64,000 bases of DNA from Cocos nucifera. Lineage: Eukaryota > Streptophyta > Magnoliopsida > Arecales > Arecaceae. The DNA is taken from contig QRFJ01004243.1 in NCBI GenBank assembly GCA_006176705.1, forward strand, positions 1 through 64,000, in the 5' to 3' direction. The notes beneath the pieces were generated by a model, which saw only the letters and a list, made by a program, of their open reading frames with translations, did not search any database and was not told the origin of the DNA. This document shows, piece by piece, positions 56,587 to 64,000 of this stretch (positions are counted from its first letter, which is position 1; every line of letters starts with the position of its first letter). The translations under genes were made by a program, and so were the position numbers.

Positions 56587-59098
56587 TATAACATCCCGAA
56601 TCAACAAAATAGTAAATTAAGAGATTTGTATTTATGTATGTTTGGCATAGTAATTCATTTACGGTATACTTGAGTATATGAACAATTATTTAAATAGTAG
56701 TAATGAAGCATAAAGTTTAATTTTTGATTAAGAAGGGAAGTGATTGAGGAATGGGATTGGAAATGATGACATCAAAGTTAAGTCTTGATAGTCATTGAAC
56801 TTAGAATAAATGATACTTTGAAGAGAGTATAAAATAAAGATTTCAGTCAAAACCCAAGAGAAGGGGTTGACTCATTTCAAGAGAGGTCGACTTTGTCTCA
56901 AAAAAACAAAGAGAAATTTTAGGAAGAATTATGGTGGTACGTTTTGGGGTCGACCTATTTTTGAAAAATGTCGACTCATTTTCTGTAGGGTTGACCTAAG
57001 AAATGACCTATTTTGAGAAAGGGCTGATCTAGGGGATGACCTATGTTGTTGGGATCGACTCGATTTTGGAAAGTATCGACTTTAATTGCAGAAAAACCTA
57101 GGAGTAGGTTTCTACTGAAATGTTTTAAATTGAAATTTAAAAGTATTTTTCATAGGATGACTGAGCAGTTTGAGGACATAAATAAAGAGCTAAAAAATCC
57201 TGGTGACAATACTTTAGCAAGTCTAAAATTAGTGGGAATTTCTTGGATTAACACCTAGCATGTTTTTCCTTAGTTTATTCTTTTCCATAGAATAAAGGCC
57301 ATTGGTTATTCCTTAAGCTATTCTGAGTTCCTATTATAGGTAGAGAGGCTAGCATAAAGAAGAGAGTCGGAGAAGGTCCTATTTCCAGTTAAAAGCTAAA
57401 GAGAAATTAATTAAGAGAGAGAGGACTAAGTGATAATTGACTAGAATAAAAAGAAGTTGCTGATGGAGGAAAGAAAGGAACCTATTTTGGCTTGCAGTAG
57501 TATTTTAATCATTAGAGGTAAGGTTCTTAAGCTCTAAACTATGTTTAAAGTGATCTTCTAAGTGTTGTTATTAGAAAGGATGTTATAATAAAGCAAGTTG
57601 TACAATTTAAATTGAATTAGAAGATTAGTTATGTTGTTATTTTATAGAAATTGTTTAACTAAATTTAGCTATAAGTTGAAATGTTATTAGCTAAATCAGA
57701 AATCACTTGTGAAGAATGGAAACATAGTTAAATATCTAGAAATTTCTGAGTTATGATGAAGTCAGTAAACCTAAGCTAAGATGGGCAAAATAAAATAAAA
57801 GTGAGAGTTTAAAAGACTTAAAGAATTAGCTTAAAAGCAAGATGTGTACTCTTATATTTAGGAATTATATGGTATTGTATTAATCAGTGTATACCAATGT
57901 GTTAGGAAAAGGAAAGAGAATTGAAGAGTAACTTGAGGTGAGCCAAATAGTAGGATAGTTCCAATAGCGGGTTGAGGTGATTGAATTCCATCTATCCATG
58001 GTGTTTTCAATATATTTTACTATGTACAAAAGTTTATTTGAAAAGCAAGATTGTCTCCTAATATTTTGTAGCTTACATATTTGTGAACAAACATGAGAAC
58101 AGGAATGGTTTCTAGATAGTTTGGTGCAAGTAATTGTAAACATGGTTTTATTAGCTTGACTTTGGTGATTTTAAATGTGTTTTATAGGGAACTCTCTTCT
58201 GATTTAAGTTCTTTTATAGTGGACTATTGCTTACGTGCCATAGGGCTTATTGATGTCGATAAGGATAGACTATTCATCAGAACGGTATACCTATGAGAAT
58301 GTGTTATTTCGATGGTTGTGAGACAGGTTGCTCATAGAGGTACTATGGGAGTGTGTGGTTCTTTTGATAAAAAGGTAGGCTACTCATAAAAATCCTATGA
58401 GAATGTATTGTCTAACAAACAAATAAGGCAGGCTGCCCATTGGAGTGGTCCACCTATGGGATGTATTGCCATATTATTATTGAGGCAAGCTGTCCATAGG
58501 ATTGGTCAATTCATGGAAGTGTGTTGCCATGGTGTGGTTATGGTAAGTAGTTGTTTAAATTTCAAAAGAATCTTTTAAGTGATTTATTCATGTTTAGTAT
58601 ACAAATGTTTGGAAGCTTATTATCAATATATTGTGCATAATATTATGGTGATTATAGCTATTTATTTTCTCCATTGTTAGATGGATACACACTCATTAGG
58701 ATTTTAGTCTCATTATGTTGTTTTATGTTTTTCTTTTCTTAATAGATTGGAGTATTTTAGCTTAGAATCAGTGTAAGGAAACTTTTGTATCAACATTTTG
58801 AATTGTAGATGTTAGCATGTGAGGGCTTTATTTTAGTTAAGTCTTGGGATGTATATTATGTCTTTTAAGTTGCATGCAATTGGATGTATTCTATTATAGA
58901 GTTATATGTATCAAACTCAGTTTAATATATGAAACCTCGAGATGACTTTGTGAAATGTTAGGTATAATGAGATAATTATTTTAGTAGATTATTAAAAGAT
59001 ATTAAAGTTCAGCTTAGCTATGGTATAGAAATTTTGTTTATTCTTAGTTAAGGGTGGGGTGTAGCATCGTCATCCAGATTTATGGGTGGGGTGTTACA
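56587..59098 (+). repeat. 3' LTR of gag-only gypsy element (2512 bp)
   Basis: Starts TATAACATCCCGAATC (TGTAACATCCC type, first G lost), ends GTGTTACA. Complete copy showing what the interrupted 5' LTR should contain, and confirming that no Tat sequence belongs to it. Confidence 0.9.
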
Positions 59099-60243
59099 CC
59101 ATCAGTGCCTAGCAACATCTCATGTTAATAAAGTAGTTACATCTTTTCGATGCAACTGAACTACTGTGACTAGCCGAGAACAATCAATACCAGTAGGATG
59201 CTCACACTCCTACAATGGTGGAAGATCTAGGACTTAATATTTTATGGAAAGGTTTTAATTTAGGTCTTTTTAATTTTAATTATTTATTTACATCTAATGT
59301 AAATCTATAATTAACATGGATCTACTAGAGAGATCCTTACTTGGTTCACCAAGATCGAATCAAGGCGTAATTACAAATTGCTAACCAAATATTATGCATT
59401 CATGATATAACCCTACTCCAAGGGTTTGTAGTGATACAAGGTAATCACTAGATGTATCAATGAAAGACACGCGCATGACTATCTCATAGTCCTTATGATT
59501 ATCTCATAATCTTTTATGTTCATGCTTCAATTTCTTATGGTGTTTGATCAATCTCTTTTCATCCTAGGATAACCATACAACATAATGACTTTCATTATGC
59601 TAGGACAACCTTATGTCAAGATGTTCTTAGATTGAGTCAACTAATTTTATCTTATGTTTGATCAAATTACCCTAATTTGAATGCATCTAAATTATCATTG
59701 ATCATATCAAGATAGGCCTCTATATATGAATATCATCTCATGCATGAACATGTAATAAAGATAAATTCAAATTTAATAAAATTCACATCACATGTAAATT
59801 TAATTCAAAATTTAAGATGCATGAATATAAAGATAAAATTCATATATGAAAATTTTGATTAAGCAAGATATCACATGACTTTCACTAATCATTAATGTTG
59901 GATTAATTAACAAAAGAAATTAATTTTTTTAAATCTAGAAACTAATTTTTAGATCTAAAACACAATACATGAACATAAATTAATTTGAATTTCAGGTCTA
60001 AAAATAGCTTTTCAGATCTCAAAATCCATAGCATGAATTTCAACCACTCAGATTTTCGATCTGAAAACAACTTTTTAGATCAAGAATTTCATCTCCTCGA
60101 TCATAAACATCCTTAATTTTAGATATGAAAATCAGATTTTTAGATCTAAAATCATGATCATGATCAAATAAAATTTAGATCTTCAGATTGAAAAATAATT
60201 TTTAGATCTGATTACAAGATCTTAAGATTGCAATTATTAGATA
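59099..60243 (-). other. Leader remnant of a diverged minus-strand copia
   Basis: 59105-59240 (CTTTTCGATGCAACTGAAC, AGCCGAGAACAATCAA, CTACAATGGTGGAAGATC) matches the copia leader at 5310-5410, and AGATCTAAAA-rich sequence follows to the PBS. No gene. The gypsy 3' LTR end at 59098 marks where that element inserted into this leader. Confidence 0.65.
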
Positions 60244-60255
60244 GCTCTGATACCA
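60244..60255 (-). promoter_or_regulatory. Primer-binding site of the diverged copia
   Basis: The minus strand reads TGGTATCAGAGC. Confidence 0.8.
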
Positions 60256-60257
60256 CC

Positions 60258-63093
60258 ATTAGATTTTTCCATCACATGGCGATAGGTATGCATGTAGAAA
60301 TTTTAAAAATTTAAACATCAAAGTTTAAGCAGCGAAAATAGAAATTTTTATATTATTTCAACATTGTTTTAGGATAACTATTCAACATAACGTTTTACCA
60401 TTATGTTAGGACAACCTTATGTCAAAACAATATTAAAATAATTTTTAATTAGATCTAATCTAATGTAGCATGTATAGAGATCAAATCTCATAAGCCAGGT
60501 ATCATCATATATGTAAGATAAAATCTATAAAAAAGGATTTGAATTTTACCTTTGCATTGGTAGATCTTCACCATGATCCAATGATCGGAGGACGTCTTCA
60601 AGGTTCTACTATAGCCGCACACATGTCCAGTCTCTACAAGTGTCCATCGATGTTGATTTGATCAGAAGTCTCGATCTAACCAGGGTGCTGCTTCCTTGTA
60701 GAGATCGCTCCCTGGATTGTCGAAATGGTATGATCTTTTGAGACTCTTCTCAAGAGAATCAAACAGATCTATAGGAGAAACTTGAAATTAGATCAAATCC
60801 GATTTCTTTTCCCATATTTCTCTTCTCAAGAGAAAATTTAAGATCTATGATGATGATACAAGAGCTTAGATCTCTTATTCTTTTTTCTTGTCCAACCCTT
60901 AGACTAGATCTAAGGAGAGGAAGAGGAGAATCGTCCATCTCATGGACTAAATATAAAAATTAGATCAAATCTGATTTTAATCATATCCAACTCTTGGACA
61001 TGTTTGGGAGAGAGTAAGAGAGAGACATGTCTAACTCTTAGACAAGGAGAGAGGAGGAGAACTTTCTAACAACCAACTTTTGGTTGTTGTCATAAAGAAG
61101 AGATAAGGGAGAAGGCACCTACCCTATTGTTTTCCTTTTTTTTTCTTCTTTCATAGAAAACTCGATGCTAAAGAGTCTTCAAGAGGTGTTCCATAATCTG
61201 ATCTTATGTTTAGGTTAGGCGCCCACAAAGTTATCATGTATTTAAACAAAGGTAGTTAGGATTTAGTGGGTTTCTTAAAGATAGACATGAAGTCAATCTC
61301 TTGTTGCCGCCCCACCCTTCTTTCCTAATAATTCTCCAAGCCAAATAAACCATTCCACATGAAAACAAAAGGGCGTGAATCCATGTGGGGCATGAAAATC
61401 AAAAAAGAAAGAGAAGAGAGAGAGTCCCAGTCCAATGGGGCTCTTAAGATTCAATGTGATTTGGTATAAAAACTTGATTCAAATTAATTCCTACCTAATC
61501 TAATTAGGACTTAAGTCTAAATTCAATTTAGACTAGTACAAATCAACTCAAATTAGACCAAATCTAACTTGATCTCCTCCTTGTTTGGTTTGGTCACTGT
61601 CAAGTCCAAGTCTATGTTAAGATTGGATTTCAATTTAGATTAGGTTAAGTCCAATCCTATTAGACTAATGAAATTCAATCCAAGTCAAATTAAAATTATA
61701 TATATAATCAAATTAAATATGATTTAATTTGACTAACATCCTATCCAAATCAAACATTACTTAAAATTAGGTCAAACCTAATCTAGATAGGTTTGGGTCA
61801 AGTGTTCATTAGGTCTAATTCCACTAGACTTATGAAACCTAATTTGAGTCAAACTCAAACTAAAACTAATCAAATTAAATTTAATTTAATCTGATTAAGA
61901 CCCAATCCTAATATTTGATCAAATCAAATAATATTCAATAATTATAATTTAGTCCTCTAATAACTTACTAATTCTTAGTAAATCCTTAATATCACTTTTA
62001 TATTTAAGTCCAATCATCAATAAAATTGATAATTAAGACCACTTGTGATTTATAATTTGAAATCATGATTCGATAGTTAGATTAGTCATGACCTCTTTTA
62101 TGTGTGATCCTGTAGGTTATATTCTATTTAGTAGTAAAAAATATTTTGATCTCTATCAAAATATCATTGAAACTTCTTTCAATGGGTTAAAATAATTCCA
62201 ACTCTCCAATCAAGAATTATTGATCATCAAAATAATTCTCATTGATCCTACAATCTAGTGGTGATGTCAAGTAGCATGTAATGGCAAACTAGTAGAATAG
62301 AAGGATGAACCTTTAGGTGTAGTCCCAATAAGATGGAGGTTATGAAAAACTTATCAAATTCAATCATCTGTTATATGTAAGATTTAATCAACTCAAGTTT
62401 AAATTATGAAATCTCATGAAATTTTTTTTTTATAATTCACAATGCCGTGGCCACGGTCCTATGAACTCAACTTCATAAATTATATAGAACTACTCCTTAT
62501 CTACTAAGATCGATAGATCCCATCTAGTTGTACACCTTACTCCTATAGTAAACTTACTATAGCCAATATACACCGCAAGAACCCATATAACTAGTGACCA
62601 AGTTTATATGCAATCAAACTATAGCAACCTCACTATAAGTAGCTGAGGCACTGTAGGTCTATGAACCACTCACACAACTACAGCATCGAGAATATTACTG
62701 ATGAGTGAGTAGACATCTAAGTGACTTTTTATATTGGTCACGCTTAGTACCATTGTTCTTTAATAGCCACCTGCACTTTCACTCCAATGTCCCCACACTA
62801 TAGATTTGAGACACATCTATCAAAAGAAAAGCAATCCATGCACCAATCTTACCAGATCAATCACCATCCCCATGATAATCCTTCGATCAGAAGTAATTTA
62901 AGAATTAACCATTAATAACATATGCCTCAAATTCTCAAATTTTGAGAATTTGTGTTATCATCTCATTAATTCTTTGGATGATTCATGGATACATACACTA
63001 CATGAATAGAATTAACTATCCTAATTTATTAGATTAAGTACAAAATTATGTCCTAAAAAGAATTAATGTGTCAGCCCGATTGGCTTCTATGGA
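60258..63093 (-). repeat. LTR of the diverged minus-strand copia (about 2.8 kb)
   Basis: Layout parallels LTR1: TTACC.. then AGTCTCTACAAGTGTCCA (60635), the 62100-62340 block (CATTGAAACTTCTTTCAATGG), CCGTGGCCACGG (62448), GGTCACGCTTAGTACC (62737) and the outer end GTGTCAGCCCGATTGGCTTCTATGG. It is longer and far more diverged than the LTRs above, and the final ~12 bp are replaced by RT sequence. Confidence 0.7.
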
Positions 63094-63496
63094 TGTGAAA
63101 ACTATCTTCCTAAATGGATATCTTGAGAAAGATATCTATATGGAGTAGCCTATGGGTTTCTACCTAGTGATAGTGATCATAATGTTTGGAAACTGCAAAG
63201 ATCTATTTATGAACTTAAGCAAGCATTTCAGAGCTAGAACACTCATTTTAATGATGTGATTAAATCATTTAATTTCATCAAAAATAAGGAGGAGCCCTGT
63301 GTGTATAAAAAAGTCAATAGGAGCACTATCACATTCCTTGTATTATATGTAGATGACATCCTCTTGATTGAAAATGATATTCCCATGCTGATATTGGTTA
63401 AAGTTTGGTTATTGAAGAAATTCTCCATGAAGGATCTAGGAGAAGCTCCCTACATTCTTGGTATTAAGGTCTATAGAAATAAATTATTAGAATTTG
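63090..63496 (+). pseudogene. Copia reverse transcriptase fragment
   Basis: Plus-strand translation MDVKTIFLNGYLEKDIYME, a stop, then HFNDVIKSFNFIKNKEEPC, KKVNRSTITFLVLYVDDILLIEN (63316-63384) and FSMKDLGEAPYILGIKVYR. The catalytic YVDD is kept. It begins at the Met of the MDVKTAF motif, exactly where the opposite-strand LTR ends, and its homology fades after KVYRNK (63480-63496). It belongs to a divergent copy, not to copia-1. No integrase, RNase H or LTR of its own is joined. Confidence 0.85.
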
Positions 63497-64000
63497 ATGC
63501 CCCGAATTCGATCCACAGTAAGAAGAGAATCAATTTTTAGCACAGCAGTTGGATCGGCTCTGATACGCAGTCGAGCCAGCTCAGATTAAGATCAAGCCAG
63601 CTCAAACCATAGTCGAGCCGGCTCTCTCAGGTAGATAGATAGCAGGAGTTCGGACAAGATGCAATCGAGCCAGCTCGACCCCTGATCAAGTCAGCTCGAT
63701 AGAGATGAAAAGAACATGATGAAATTTTTTTCTATTTAAACTCGGATTGTGATTAATCTAAGGGATCTACGAGAGTTGCACGTGGACCACAGGATCCAGT
63801 GGCCATGGAGGATTACGATCATGATTTAAAGGTCAAAAAATATTTCAAGACTCCATCAAAGACATGTTCGATTGATATTAGGAGAACAAATCTTGTTAGA
63901 ACTCTTGTGATCTGCTAAGAAGAGGATTCTCATCCTATTTAAAGGACTGAGATGCTGTGGAGCAGAGGTGTGGTGAAAGATGATGCGTGTGGCATGAGAG
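63497..64000 (+). other. Unidentified sequence with AGCCAGCTC repeats, possibly the start of an LTR
   Basis: No gene seen. Six spaced copies of a motif like TCGAGCCAGCTC (63573-63700) are followed by TATTTAAAGGACTGAG (63938), a possible TATA box. It could be the 5' part of an unrelated LTR running off the window. Confidence 0.3.

Larger units (their letters stand above)
45750..59098 (+). mobile_element. Ty3/gypsy element with gag but no pol, interrupted by a Tat element
   Basis: The 3' LTR 56587-59098 (2512 bp) matches a split 5' LTR (45750-46099 and 53002-54720). Between them only a PBS, a gag relic and a polypurine tract occupy 1.87 kb. The first about 450 bp of the 5' LTR are missing on the left. 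Confidence 0.8.

Noticed and set aside
57880..58143. 87-codon minus-strand frame in the gypsy 3' LTR
   Set aside because: Not kept in the matching part of the 5' LTR (53500-53760).

Overview
This window looks like nuclear DNA of a flowering plant, most likely a monocot (a palm would fit, but nothing here proves the species). It is almost entirely nested, mostly broken LTR retrotransposons. I see no intact host gene, rRNA or tRNA gene, CRISPR array or bacterial feature. Every retrotransposon coding region carries stops, frameshifts or deletions; the longest open frame is the 529-codon RT-RNase H part of one young Ty1/copia copy.

Layout. 1-2344: 3' end of a + strand Ty3/gypsy element of Tat type, with an antisense extra ORF, a polypurine tract and a 3' LTR. 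2345-4517: a foldback (MITE-like) element, a FAR1-type SWIM zinc-finger fragment, and about 1.1 kb without recognisable genes. 4518-24120: a minus-strand Ty1/copia array, gag stub-LTR1-internal A-LTR2-internal B-LTR3, in which neighbouring units share LTRs and both internal regions lost RNase H and the polypurine tract at almost the same place. 24121-25778: an older LTR-like remnant. 25779-44731: a minus-strand Ty3/gypsy chromovirus, split by a nearly full-length + strand copia (27969-38397, 'copia-1') inside its integrase gene and by a second, decayed + strand copia ('copia-2', 39639-43408), with a 1000-N assembly gap between them. 44732-45749: LTR-like remnant. 45750-59098: a + strand Ty3/gypsy element with gag but no pol; its 5' LTR is interrupted at 46100-53001 by a minus-strand Tat element flanked by a 5-bp duplication (GAAAT), and that Tat element contains an inverted head-on gag/LTR duplication. 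59099-63093: leader and LTR of a diverged minus-strand copia. 63090-63496: a + strand copia RT fragment fused to that LTR. 63497-64000: an unidentified, possibly LTR-derived, repeat-bearing sequence.

How the parts relate. The copies of one copia family (LTRs at 6706, 14293, 21876, 27969, 36106, 41130) share LTR length (about 2.25-2.29 kb), an initiator-Met-tRNA-type primer site, a leader of about 1.8 kb and the order gag-PR-IN-RT-RNase H. Their U3 regions hold a TATA box and, in most copies, a dense cluster of TTGAC/GTCAA cores (W-box-like) and an inverted repeat about 170-200 bp upstream of TATA whose arms change in a compensating way between copies. The near identity of the copia-1 LTR pair makes it the youngest insertion; LTR3 and the LTR at 60258 are the most decayed.
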